Below the pieces are notes generated by a model. The model was not told where the DNA came from and searched no databases. It saw nothing but the letters and a program-made list of their open reading frames with translations. This document shows, one piece after another, positions 43,093-50,935 of a stretch of 64,000 nt of DNA. The first letter of the stretch is position 1, and each line of letters opens with the position of its first letter. The translations under genes were made by a program, and so were the position numbers. The stretch comes from Gemmatimonadota bacterium (GTDB lineage Bacteria > Gemmatimonadota > Gemmatimonadetes > Gemmatimonadales > Gemmatimonadaceae): positions 62,001-126,000 of the forward strand of contig JAQBQB010000017.1 of the NCBI GenBank assembly GCA_028287235.1, read 5' to 3'.

Positions 43093-44106
43093 TCATGTGA
43101 CGGTAGTGGCGAGCTTGACGGGCAAGTGGTCCGAGAGACAGACCCAATGCACCTCGTGAGCATCCTCGATCGTGGCGATCCGTTCCGTTGGACCGAAGAG
43201 TGGGACCGGTGCCCATACCCGATGACGCAACGCACGGTAACGCACACGCGCCGGCGTCAGCTCATACGCGTTTGCTCGCTTTGCCCAGTTATTGAACACG
43301 AGCCGCCCTGTTGACTCGAGATAACCGCCGCGCAACGCGGCGATGCCATCGACGACGGAGCCTACTGCGGCGGAGATCTGACCGGCAGCGCTCTTGACGA
43401 AAAAATTGTCGTACACCGAGGAACGGCATTCCACTGTCGTTGTCCAGGTGGGATCGAAGGCCTGACTCAAGCTCGTCGCGGTCGCGATCTTGTGTGCGAA
43501 CCCGAGGCCCACCAGCGGCTGGAACGATCTCGCGCCGCGGTAGGTTCGGCTGTTGATCGGATGATCGTTGAAGTCTCCCATCACGACGACGTTCGCTTTG
43601 TTCCTCACTTCGGTGATCGCCGCCAACTTCTGATTCGACTCGGCAATGTCAACTGACGTAAACGTCGCATGGAAAGAGACAAATGTGATTTGGCGACCGC
43701 CGACGGTGAATTCTCCGAGGTAGGGATAGCGCGATGGGCGCCGTCCGGTGTGCTGGCGCGGAAATCCGACCGTTTTGCCGGTCGCCGCGTCGATGTTGTC
43801 GGCAAACTTGAACCCAGTAGCATTGGTGATCTTGGCGGTCTTCCACATGAACACGTAATTCTCTGGCTTATTGCTCGTCGGCGCGCTCGGAACGCTCGAA
43901 TGCTTATCCCAACCGGCGCCCAGCTTCTTAGTGATCCGCTTGCCGAGTTCCGCGCCCTTGTCCGACTTCGTCTCGAGGATCGACACCAGATCGATGTTCT
44001 CCTGGCGGATGATCTTGGCTACCAACTCGATGAAATCGTCGTCCGCCACCTGGTCGGCGCCAAGGTCACGAATGTTCCATGAGAGAACGTTAAAATTCGT
44101 CGGCAT
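43093..44106 (-). CDS. Endonuclease/exonuclease/phosphatase-family protein
   Basis: 337 residues with the DNase I/EEP fold motifs in order: S-W-N-I-R-D (residues 9-14), the metal glutamate in S-I-L-E-T-K, F-V-S-F-H-A-T, G-D-F-N-D-H (acid pair) and the closing histidine in L-S-D-H-L-P. All main catalytic residues of the family (Asn, Glu, His, Asp-x-Asn, Asp-His) are present, so it should be an active metal-dependent phosphodiesterase. Family members cut DNA, sphingomyelin or inositol phosphates, and the substrate cannot be told. There is no signal peptide. It lies 16 bp after the peptidoglycan-binding-like gene and 21 bp before the unknown 443-residue gene. Confidence 0.88.
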   Translation of the reverse strand: MPTNFNVLSWNIRDLGADQVADDDFIELVAKIIRQENIDLVSILETKSDKGAELGKRITKKLGAGWDKHSSVPSAPTSNKPENYVFMWKTAKITNATGFKFADNIDAATGKTVGFPRQHTGRRPSRYPYLGEFTVGGRQITFVSFHATFTSVDIAESNQKLAAITEVRNKANVVVMGDFNDHPINSRTYRGARSFQPLVGLGFAHKIATATSLSQAFDPTWTTTVECRSSVYDNFFVKSAAGQISAAVGSVVDGIAALRGGYLESTGRLVFNNWAKRANAYELTPARVRYRALRHRVWAPVPLFGPTERIATIEDAHEVHWVCLSDHLPVKLATTVT

Positions 44107-44122
44107 GAATCAAAGGAAGACG

Positions 44123-44674
44123 TTATGTAACGTGGATGCGCTTCACCGCCGCGCGTAGGTCCTCATCGATCGTTCCGGTCTCCGGGAGGCCCCACCGCCG
44201 TTGAAAGCGGCGAATGTGTACGCTCTCTACATCGCCGCTGGGCGGAACGCCTGCGCCGAGGTTTCGCAGCCGGATCGCCAGGCCGTCGTCGGTCTCCACG
44301 GCAGGGAGCGAGCGAATGCGCAGGCGGTAGATTTCTGGGTGAGGAAACTCGTCAAACCAGACCTTCAGCGTCACCTCGTCGCCGTCGGCGGCTGAAAACG
44401 TCACCGTCCCTTCGTCATCGGTGTACCGATCCTTGACGCGACGTCGTCCGTTCACGTGGACCTCATAGCGAACGTGAACGTACGGCCCGCCGCGGCCGAC
44501 GAGAGTGAGGCGGACTTCGCGTGGTGGGTGTGGTATGGCGAGCGGGCAGCGCTGAACGGCGGAAGCCGGGGTATCCGAGGGATCAGCATCCACGGCTGCG
44601 TCTTCTGCACTGCGGAGTGTATCGGCCGCGGATGCTGGGCCGGCGGCGAGGGCAGGCCCAGCGGCGTCACCCAT
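44123..44674 (-). CDS. Protein with C-terminal peptidoglycan-binding-like domain
   Basis: 183 residues. The first 45 are low-complexity Ala/Pro/Asp; the middle (about 50-120) is a small beta-sandwich-like domain (V-R-L-T-L-V-G-R-G-G-P-Y-V-H-V-R-Y-E-V and V-T-F-S-A-A-D-G-D-E-V-T-L-K-V-W-F); the end is a PG_binding_1-like helical repeat (I-R-L-R-N-L-G-A-G, V-H-I-R-R-F-Q-R-R-W-G-L-P, T-G-T-I-D). No clear signal peptide. The start ATG overlaps the stop of the preceding gene by 8 bp (ATGGGTGA). Such modules often occur next to T6SS or contractile-injection cargo genes, which fits the DUF2235 hydrolase upstream in the operon. Confidence 0.7.
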   Translation of the reverse strand: MGDAAGPALAAGPASAADTLRSAEDAAVDADPSDTPASAVQRCPLAIPHPPREVRLTLVGRGGPYVHVRYEVHVNGRRRVKDRYTDDEGTVTFSAADGDEVTLKVWFDEFPHPEIYRLRIRSLPAVETDDGLAIRLRNLGAGVPPSGDVESVHIRRFQRRWGLPETGTIDEDLRAAVKRIHVT

Positions 44675-45053
44675 GAGCGCTGTCGCGCGACATGAAATAA
44701 ATCAGCCGCTGCGTTGCGGACGCAAGACGCGCTTCAGGGTCTCCACGACGAGTGTCAGCCAACCAATCCTGAATCCACGCGTACTTCTCGCGCCCTAGAA
44801 ATCCAGGGCCGAGCCCGCCCCAGAGATTCGCCAGCCGGAGGTGACCTTGTGAACTTTGAATGCCTAGTCGCCCGGCGTCGTTGATCAAAGCGAGGCAGGC
44901 CGCGCGTAAAGCCACTGGCTCGAGCTCAGCGACTCGCGCGGGAAAATGCGTCGACAGGTGTAATGCCAGTGTTTCCGCGAGTTGGTCTCGCAGGCCGTTC
45001 TCAAGGTGAAGCAATTGCTCATCGCGGAGGACGAGCGCCGGGCGATTTGCCAT
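44667..45053 (-). CDS. Small helical protein of unknown family in the DUF2235 operon
   Basis: 128 residues, mostly alpha-helical by composition: L-V-L-R-D-E-Q-L-L-H-L-E-N-G-L-R-D, L-R-A-A-C-L-A-L-I-N-D-A-G-R-L-G and W-I-Q-D-W-L-A-D-T-R. No signal peptide or membrane helix. I do not recognise the family. It lies between the DUF2235 gene (122 bp upstream) and the peptidoglycan-binding-like gene (8-bp overlap). Short proteins in this position next to Tle1-type effectors are often chaperones, adaptors or immunity proteins, but immunity lipoproteins carry a signal and this one does not. The role is inference only. Confidence 0.6.
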   Translation of the reverse strand: MANRPALVLRDEQLLHLENGLRDQLAETLALHLSTHFPARVAELEPVALRAACLALINDAGRLGIQSSQGHLRLANLWGGLGPGFLGREKYAWIQDWLADTRRGDPEARLASATQRLIYFMSRDSAHG

Positions 45054-45175
45054 ACGACACGGAAATTGTCACAATGCGATTCGGTTTGCTAGCGGACCAC
45101 CAGCCGCAGGGTCGAATCGTCTCCACGTATCTCGCAATGTGTAGATCGGCGCTCAGCAGCGCCAGCACCCATGCC

Positions 45176-46249
45176 TCAACAGACCGACCGACTCGCCGCC
45201 AGCTTGGTAGCGTACGGCGTGACCGCCGGATTCTTCGCCAGGTAGTCAGCGAGATTGACCGGGGCGTACCCCGCGCTGGCGAGTCCACGACGGTCAATTG
45301 AAGACTGATGCGGCGCCTCGTCCGATCCATGCGCTCCGATCGCTCGCGTGATCGGCCCCATGACGCGATACATCGTCGACATGGAATCGTGAAGCGTTCC
45401 ATTGAAGCAAGGTCTAAAGTAGCTCAGATACTTCGTGTCGAACGCCAGTCCAATGGCCTCAGCTTGTTCCACCATCCAGTGGAGCGCCTGATTCGCCAGC
45501 CCGTCCGGACTTTCGCTCCCGCCGACGTCGGAATGAACTCCGGCGAACCAAGCCTGTTGCAGCTTCCCTGTCCATCCGGATGGCCGATCCCAGACGCTGG
45601 GGGCAAACGGCTTTCGCCGCTCATCGATCGCCAGGGCCTGACACGCATTTTGGATGTGATCGTTCAGAGCAATGTCGTGATAGGCGTACTTGTTTCGCTT
45701 GAAGATCTGGCCAAGTACGCCCGGTGGGCCCAAAGCGCCGACCGTGTCCCACACGCCGATGAATGTGATCGGGGGGCACGCCCGGACCTCGTACTCGAGA
45801 TGCGCTAGCGATTTCGCCCACTCTGGAGATCCCGGCCGCTTCCCTTCCCGGTAGCACGCATAGAGCTCGGGCACCAGGTAATCATCGCCTTTGTGAATCA
45901 AGCCCACTGCGTTCATGAAGCCGGCCAGAGTCCGGACCGTGAACGCACCCCGGCTGAAGCCAAAGAAATACAACTCGTCGCCGTCTTCGTAGTTGTAGAC
46001 GATCGAGCGATAGAGGTCACGAACGTTGTTTTCTATCCCATCACCGAATGCACCACCGGAGTACTTGTCCATCCCGCTGCCCGTGCCGACCCCTTCGTGA
46101 TAGAACACGACCTGATCGATTCCGGCGGCACGCGTCAACACTGCACGTGCCACCTTTGTCACATTGGTCGGCCGCCGAGTGTTCGTTCGCGGATCTACTT
46201 TGTCGCGAATGTTCCAGGTGCCGTCGGCACACACAACGATTCTCTTCAT
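45176..46249 (-). CDS. DUF2235 (Tle1-like) alpha/beta-hydrolase
   Basis: 357 residues from the ATG at 46249 (the frame opens slightly upstream, but R-I-V-V-C-A-D-G-T-W-N is the usual family start). The hydrolase core has G-F-S-R-G-A with nucleophile S99, then W-D-T-V-G with Asp168 and W-F-A-G-V-H-S-D-V-G-G-S with His239, the Ser-Asp-His triad of DUF2235/Tle1 phospholipases. Family members degrade phospholipids or other esters and serve as T6SS antibacterial effectors. The protein is short, without the C-terminal membrane-targeting extension of some Tle1 proteins. No VgrG, Hcp or PAAR gene is nearby. It is the first gene of the five-gene operon, divergent from the 46450 gene. Confidence 0.9.
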   Translation of the reverse strand: MKRIVVCADGTWNIRDKVDPRTNTRRPTNVTKVARAVLTRAAGIDQVVFYHEGVGTGSGMDKYSGGAFGDGIENNVRDLYRSIVYNYEDGDELYFFGFSRGAFTVRTLAGFMNAVGLIHKGDDYLVPELYACYREGKRPGSPEWAKSLAHLEYEVRACPPITFIGVWDTVGALGPPGVLGQIFKRNKYAYHDIALNDHIQNACQALAIDERRKPFAPSVWDRPSGWTGKLQQAWFAGVHSDVGGSESPDGLANQALHWMVEQAEAIGLAFDTKYLSYFRPCFNGTLHDSMSTMYRVMGPITRAIGAHGSDEAPHQSSIDRRGLASAGYAPVNLADYLAKNPAVTPYATKLAASRSVC

Positions 46250-46449
46250 CCTGACGTCCATGCGCGTGGGTTTCGCCGCCACTCGTCAAGGCGCGGCCAG
46301 AGCCGATCCTACTACGCCGGCACCGCGGCGGCAAGCCGCCCCGATCATTCTTTGTTCATTAACGGTTTCTTATCTTTTCTACGGTTTCTCCCCTCGCGCA
46401 ATGAGCAAGGGTGCCGCAGCTTGGACGGGTTCACCCCCTTGGAGATTTC
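46250..46449. other. Divergent control region of the DUF2235 operon
   Basis: 200 bases separate the DUF2235 start and the exported-protein gene. An AT-richer stretch near 46350-46390 (tcattaacggtttcttatc) stands out from its surroundings and probably holds promoter elements, but no clear -35/-10 pair can be assigned to either direction. Confidence 0.35.
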
Positions 46450-47175
46450 ATGCGTAGTCTGATGGCTGGTTTACTCGTCGCCGCAGCTGCGACTTTCGTG
46501 TCCGACCCGAGGATCAGGACCGGGCATCGGCAAGACGGTCGTGCATACGTTGCCGGCATGACCAAAGTCCCGACTCCTACCGAGGGCGATGCCGCCACCT
46601 GCGATCCCGCGGGCCAGGGCGCATTGAAAAGCCCCGGCGTCTTCGCGAGAGTCGACACCGGCACCGATCTTCTCAAGAACCGCATCGATGAAGGTGCCTA
46701 CCAACCGGTGACGGTAGCGCAGCTCCTATCGCTTCCGTGGCAAGGAGTACCGACGCGCCGCTACAACTGGGCGGCGAACGACACGGCCATGGTCGCAACG
46801 TACGAATCGGCGCCCGTCGCACTGGAGGGCTACATCGTCGCCATCAAGGAGGAAGGCAAGGAGGCGACCAACTGCGGGCTCGATGTACCTGAGTGGCACG
46901 ACTGGCATATGTGGGTCGTGGCCACGGAGGTCGAGGCACACAATAAAGACAAGACCCGCGCGATCGTTATCGAAGTGACTCCTCGCGTCCGTGCCATGGC
47001 GACCGATCCAACCACGTGGAGCAAGACACAGATTGCCAGCTGGGCGAGAGAGGGACAACGCATGCGAGTCAGCGGCTGGTTGCTATTCGACCCCGACCAT
47101 CCACCCGAAGTCGGGAAGTCACGTGGCACGACATGGGAGGTGCATCCCGTGATGAAACTCGAGCCGGCGCGGTGA
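46450..47175 (+). CDS. Exported OB-fold-like protein, unknown
   Basis: 241 residues from the ATG at 46450, preceded by GGAG at good spacing and followed by a short signal-like segment (M-A-G-L-L-V-A-A-A-A-T-F). The C-terminal half contains V-A-L-E-G-Y-I-V-A-I-K-E, W-H-M-W-V-V-A-T, A-I-V-I-E-V-T-P-R-V and M-R-V-S-G-W-L-L-F-D-P-D-H-P and W-E-V-H-P-V-M-K-L-E. This pattern recurs in exported proteins of unknown function and resembles an OB fold. The N-terminal part carries a conserved C-x10-15-G-x-x-x-K region without known motif. It is divergent from the DUF2235 gene and may or may not belong to the same unit. Confidence 0.6.
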   Translation: MRSLMAGLLVAAAATFVSDPRIRTGHRQDGRAYVAGMTKVPTPTEGDAATCDPAGQGALKSPGVFARVDTGTDLLKNRIDEGAYQPVTVAQLLSLPWQGVPTRRYNWAANDTAMVATYESAPVALEGYIVAIKEEGKEATNCGLDVPEWHDWHMWVVATEVEAHNKDKTRAIVIEVTPRVRAMATDPTTWSKTQIASWAREGQRMRVSGWLLFDPDHPPEVGKSRGTTWEVHPVMKLEPAR

Positions 47176-47290
47176 TCAGTTGGCGAAGCGTCGAAACACA
47201 TTAGAAACCGCTAATGATTCGGGCTCTTGTATCTATTACAGTCGAATCGTATTGTAGCTTCTTCACGACCGCCAAACTCCGAGCTCCGCC

Positions 47291-47767
47291 TTGTTGCCAC
47301 TCTTTCTTACTGGCCTTGGAATCGGCTGGATCGCCGGCCTATCGGTTTCGCCTGTTGCCGCTTCGATACTGGCGGCGCTCATGGCGTCGGCCTCCGCCGT
47401 CGTAGCCGCGGTAGGTGGCCTTAAGAAGGCTGGTGAGGCCCGCATCGACCCGTGGCCGTTCGCCTGCTTGGTAGTTGGCTTGGCCATCGGTGCTCCCGGG
47501 GGCGTGGCCATGCGCTCGTACGGCCTCTTAGGACCGAATGTCCTTGCGACCGCCGACTCGGTGCACCAGCGGTCCCGGACTGCAGTCGGGTTGAATTCGA
47601 CATCCGGCACAGACGATTGCAAGACCCTGGCGAGCGTGCAGCGGAAGGACCTTCAATTTGAATTCCAGAAGGCCCATAACGAAGCGCTCAGTATCATCGG
47701 CCATCACGTTCCCGACTCGCTCGCCCTCGATTCGATTCGTATCGCCTTATGCCGATCCCGCCCCTAG
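47291..47767 (+). CDS. Small bitopic membrane protein, unknown
   Basis: 158 residues from a TTG start at 47291 (a second TTG lies 3 bp later). Two hydrophobic segments, about 3-30 (L-F-L-T-G-L-G-I-G-W-I-A-G-L) and 57-80 (F-A-C-L-V-V-G-L-A-I-G-A-P-G), are followed by an extracytoplasmic or cytoplasmic tail with a D-D-C-K-T-L motif and a helix (F-Q-K-A-H-N-E-A-L-S-I-I-G-H-H-V-P). The family is not recognised. It overlaps the protease gene start by 19 bp, and the protease in turn overlaps a lipoprotein gene by 11 bp, so these are coupled. Confidence 0.5.
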   Translation: MLPLFLTGLGIGWIAGLSVSPVAASILAALMASASAVVAAVGGLKKAGEARIDPWPFACLVVGLAIGAPGGVAMRSYGLLGPNVLATADSVHQRSRTAVGLNSTSGTDDCKTLASVQRKDLQFEFQKAHNEALSIIGHHVPDSLALDSIRIALCRSRP

Positions 47768-49092
47768 CCGCTCTGCGCCGCGCCGCGTTGGCTCTTCTCA
47801 CCGCTGCGGCGGCGGCCCCCCTTCCGGCGCAACGGACCGGCAATCCCTTGCTCGATACGCTTCCTGTGTTCGCGATCGAGATGTTCCATTGCCGTCACGG
47901 AGCCGATCGCCGGCAAACGGGTATCGTCGTTGAAGGTGTCGATGGGCTGGTCACTGCCCTGCACGGCGTCGTTGGATGTGAGATCCTCGCGCATAATGAC
48001 GTGTCTCAGACCGTCTGGCGGGATCTGACGATACGTCGGGTCGATGTCGCGAGTGACATCGCAGTTTTGACGTCCGCCAGGATGCTCGAGGACATAGCGG
48101 CGAAAAGAACTCGGTCTCAGCGGCGGTTGCCGCCGGGCGCCGTTCCGGCGCAATTGCTCGTTGTCGGACTGACGCGAACCGCGAGATCCCCCACCGTCTT
48201 TCGTCTTGGCTTGGACGCAACCCAAAAAACGATTCGCGGGTTCATCGTCGGCGGTCCGGGACTCGACCTCCTCGTGCGCCGGAACAGCCCGTCGGTCGAC
48301 CACCGGGTGGTCACGCTAACCGGGCCGCTACAGCCCGGGCTCTCCGGGGCGCCGGTGGTCGATGAGTCTGGTCATGTTGTCGCGATTGGCGACGGTGGGT
48401 CGCTGCTCGGTGAGCAAATCGGCTGGTCTATCCCTATCGATGACATGCACCCTGCAGATGTCGCTGCCGCGTCGGCCGAGCTTCAACGCCTGTCGAGCGG
48501 AAGCTTCGATGGGCTTTTCGCTGTCGAACCAAGTCAGGTCCATTACGACGCACTCGGCGCAGCGCTCCGTATTGCAGCAGGTGGTGGAAACGATCAAGAT
48601 GGCGTCGAACTGAGGCTGGCGGCGCCACGGAATTTCTCCCGGGCACGGCTTCAGGGAGAGATTCTATTTAGCGCTCAAATGCATCGGTTCACACAAATCG
48701 TCCCGACGTTGCCAGGCTTGGAGCCGGTCGCAACGGACCGACACCCCACCGATGTGATGGCGGGTATCGGCGTAGCGTTGTACGCTGGGGCACTACCCAC
48801 CGGCAGTGTCGATCCCTACCTGCGCTTCGCCGCGGCCAGAAATGTCAGCGGACTACCCGGCATTGACGCCGAGGTCGTATTGGGCGGGGACATGCGTCTG
48901 GAACACGGTCCACCGTTCTTTCTCGAAGTCGGCGTCAGGAAATCTCGCCTCTTCGATACAGCGATCGCCTTCAATAAGTATGGAGACGCCGGTTCAACCA
49001 CCGTCTCCAGTCGAGGTACCGGCTTTCGAGCAGCCCTCGGTATTCGGCTAACGATGAAACAGGTCTTCGCAGGGCAGAATCATGAGCCGTAA
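47749..49092 (+). CDS. Exported trypsin-like serine protease with C-terminal barrel-like domain
   Basis: 447 residues. A signal peptide (L-A-L-L-T-A-A-A-A-A-P-L-P-A-Q) precedes a chymotrypsin-like domain with the triad H in T-A-L-H-G-V-V-G, D in A-S-D-I-A-V-L-T and S in P-G-L-S-G-A-P-V-V (order H-D-S, as in HtrA/trypsin). The last 180 residues are beta-strand-like and end in G-F-R-A-A-L-G-I-R-L-T, similar to small outer-membrane barrels with a strand every 10-12 residues (G-I-G-V-A-L-Y-A, Y-L-R-F-A-A-A-R, E-V-V-L-G-G-D). A protease carried on an outer-membrane barrel would be an unusual fusion. It overlaps the flanking genes. Confidence 0.8.
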   Translation: MPIPPLAALRRAALALLTAAAAAPLPAQRTGNPLLDTLPVFAIEMFHCRHGADRRQTGIVVEGVDGLVTALHGVVGCEILAHNDVSQTVWRDLTIRRVDVASDIAVLTSARMLEDIAAKRTRSQRRLPPGAVPAQLLVVGLTRTARSPTVFRLGLDATQKTIRGFIVGGPGLDLLVRRNSPSVDHRVVTLTGPLQPGLSGAPVVDESGHVVAIGDGGSLLGEQIGWSIPIDDMHPADVAAASAELQRLSSGSFDGLFAVEPSQVHYDALGAALRIAAGGGNDQDGVELRLAAPRNFSRARLQGEILFSAQMHRFTQIVPTLPGLEPVATDRHPTDVMAGIGVALYAGALPTGSVDPYLRFAAARNVSGLPGIDAEVVLGGDMRLEHGPPFFLEVGVRKSRLFDTAIAFNKYGDAGSTTVSSRGTGFRAALGIRLTMKQVFAGQNHEP

Positions 49093-49618
49093 CCTTCGCA
49101 GCGGCTGGAAACTCCTAATTGCGATGGTTTTGATTCTCGCAACGGCCCTGTCGTGCGGAGCCGGTGCGGGCCCTCCACCAGTAGCCCCCGGCGACAGCGT
49201 CTTCCACAATCCGCTTTTCGCGGGCGCTTCGCTCATCACCGTCGGAAATCCCAAGGCGAACTGCCACACGACGGCAACGCCCACGTTCACGTGGCAGGCT
49301 ACCGGCGAAAGAATGGTGTTCGCAGGTCTGTTCAGGTCAAATATTTCTGAGTCCGACGGCCGCATTGTGAACACGATCGACAACATCTGGGCATGGCACT
49401 CTGGACTCGGGCGGGCGCGCGAGGGGAACGTCAATTTCGCCGACGGCGTCACGGTAGCGAATGACAGCCTGATTCTCGACAAACCGCCTGTACCGCTCGA
49501 GCAAGGGCGTTCCTACACGTGGGCCGTGTGGGCGTGGAATGCCGACGGGTCCAAGATTGTCGCTTCGAGCGAAGAGGTGTTCTTCACGGTGGACACAACC
49601 GCGGCGGTTTGTCGCTAG
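49082..49618 (+). CDS. Lipoprotein with Ig/FN3-like domain
   Basis: 178 residues starting 11 bp inside the protease gene. The N-terminus is a lipoprotein signal (L-I-A-M-V-L-I-L-A-T-A-L-S-C, cysteine near residue 25). The mature part is a single beta-sandwich-like domain: P-T-F-T-W-Q-A-T-G, V-F-A-G-L-F-R-S, L-E-Q-G-R-S-Y-T-W-A-V-W-A-W-N-A-D-G-S and E-E-V-F-F-T-V-D, which is FN3-type. Two conserved cysteines occur, one in A-N-C-H-T-T and one at the very end. Its position suggests it is the substrate, anchor or partner of the protease. The specific role is unknown. Confidence 0.6.
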   Translation: MSRNLRSGWKLLIAMVLILATALSCGAGAGPPPVAPGDSVFHNPLFAGASLITVGNPKANCHTTATPTFTWQATGERMVFAGLFRSNISESDGRIVNTIDNIWAWHSGLGRAREGNVNFADGVTVANDSLILDKPPVPLEQGRSYTWAVWAWNADGSKIVASSEEVFFTVDTTAAVCR

Positions 49619-49709
49619 TCAAGGCGGGTAAGCTCCCCCGTCAAGTTCACAGTTTAAGAATAGACGCCGGGAGTGCATGACGTTGGTCCCAAAGGCGAAC
49701 AGTTCATTG

Positions 49710-50537
49710 CTAGAACGAGTCCGCGTTTTCGGTCCGTCGTTCCTGACATGCTTGGATGAACTCGGCGGGGGTCAGGTCCCCGAGCGAGCCGTGTGGACGC
49801 ACCTCGTTGTAGTCCCGCCGCCACGCTTCAATCGTCGCCCGGGCGTGCTCGATCGACAGGAATTGATGCACGTTCAAGCACGCGTCGCGCAAGCGCCCGT
49901 TGAACGACTCGATGTACCCGTTGTCCGTGGGTTTGCCCAGCCGTGTGAAGTCGAGCTACACCCCTCGGTAGAACGCCCAGGCTTCCAGCGCCTTCGACAT
50001 GAACTCGGTGCCGTGATCGACGGTGATTGACACGGGCAATCCGGCGAGCACGAGCAACCGTTCCAACGCGGCCACGACGCTTTTTCCCGTGAGCGAGAAC
50101 CCCACCTCTAGCATGGGACTCGCGCGACTCCACTGATCGACCATCGAGAGCACGCGAAAGCGGCGGCCGTCGAACAACTGATCATGCACTAAATCCATAC
50201 TCCACCGCTGGGCCGGCCCCGTTGGCACTGGCGCCGGCCCGCGATGGAGCGCCATGTGCTTCCGCCGCCGCACCCGCATGCGCACCTGCAGGCCTTCGAG
50301 CCGGTACAGCCGCCGCACGCGCTTCTTGTTCACCCGCCAGCCTTCGCGCCGTAAGAGAATGTGAAGGCGATTATACCCGAACCGCGGCCGCGCCATCGCG
50401 AGCTCGCGGATACGTCGCCGCAACACCCGCTGGTCGTCCGCCGTGCTCCGGTGATACCACGACGTGCGCGACACCCCGCCAGCCGACACGCACGAGCGAC
50501 GGCAATCCGGAAGGTCTCCCGCATCCAGCTCGCTCAC
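49710..50537 (-). pseudogene. IS3 OrfB transposase with in-frame stop
   Basis: Residues 1-193 (50537-49959) contain the HTH_21 region (R-P-R-F-G-Y-N-R-L-H-I-L-L-R-R-E-G-W) and the integrase core with the first Asp in W-S-M-D-L-V-H-D and second in T-V-D-H-G-T-E-F. At 49956-49958 a TAG replaces the codon before L-D-F-T-R-L-G-K-P. The frame then continues with N-G-Y-I-E-S-F-N-G (third catalytic residue, Glu), R-D-A-C-L-N-V-H-Q-F and V-R-P-H-G-S-L-G to the natural stop. Removing the amber codon restores a full OrfB. The element is probably inactive. Confidence 0.88.
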
Positions 50538-50556
50538 GCTCGCTGGCGTGTCGGCG

Positions 50557-50762
50557 TTACCGGATTTTTCGGACGGTCTCCGTGAGGATATGCTTATCGA
50601 GCGTCAAATCCGCAACGAGGCAGTTGAGACGATTGTTCTCATCCTCGAGTTGCCGCAGGCGTCGGAGCTCGCTCACGCCCGGATGGGCGAACTTCGTTTT
50701 CCACACGTAGAGCGTGGCCTCGCTCACGTCGAGCCGGCGTCGGAAGTGGTTGAATCAGCGGA
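50557..50762 (-). pseudogene. IS3 OrfA C-terminal fragment
   Basis: The frame reads F-R-R-R-L-D-V-S-E-A-T-L-Y-V-W-K-T-K-F, then E-L-R-R-L-R-Q-L-E-D-E-N-N-R-L and L-V-A-D-L-T-L-D-K-H-I-L-T-E-T-V, the HTH_Tnp_1 C-terminus and leucine zipper of IS3-type OrfA, ending in TAA at 50557-50559. The N-terminal HTH part upstream of 50762 is lost. OrfB begins 20 bp downstream in another frame. Confidence 0.8.
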
Positions 50763-50811
50763 GCGCAGGACACAAGGAGGAGCCGTTCAAGCTTAGCGTC
50801 AACCAAGGTAC

Positions 50812-50841
50812 CAAAAAGAGGCGCAAGCAATTGCCTGCGCC
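50812..50841 (-). terminator. Rho-independent terminator for the 50936 lipoprotein gene
   Basis: On the minus strand, GGCGCAGGCAA pairs with TTGCTTGCGCC (10 of 11 positions; stem 50820-50841) and is followed directly by TCTTTTTGG, a U-tract. It lies about 95 bp after the stop of the minus-strand lipoprotein gene and is the natural end of that operon. Confidence 0.75.
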
Positions 50842-50935
50842 CCTCCGTTCCCGTTTCCCCTTTGTCAAGTCACCATGGGGGCAAGTTGGTTTCAACCGAA
50901 CAATCAGCAACGCCGCCGACACGATGCGGCGGCGC

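Larger units (their letters stand above)
49710..50762 (-). mobile_element. Degenerate IS3-family element
   Basis: The block carries an OrfA fragment (50557-50762) and an OrfB (49710-50537) with an in-frame amber codon, on the minus strand. It differs from the IS3 fragment at 41278 and from the intact element at 54295. The OrfA N-terminus is missing and terminal inverted repeats could not be found, so the outer limits are uncertain; the true element may extend to about 49630. Confidence 0.8.
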
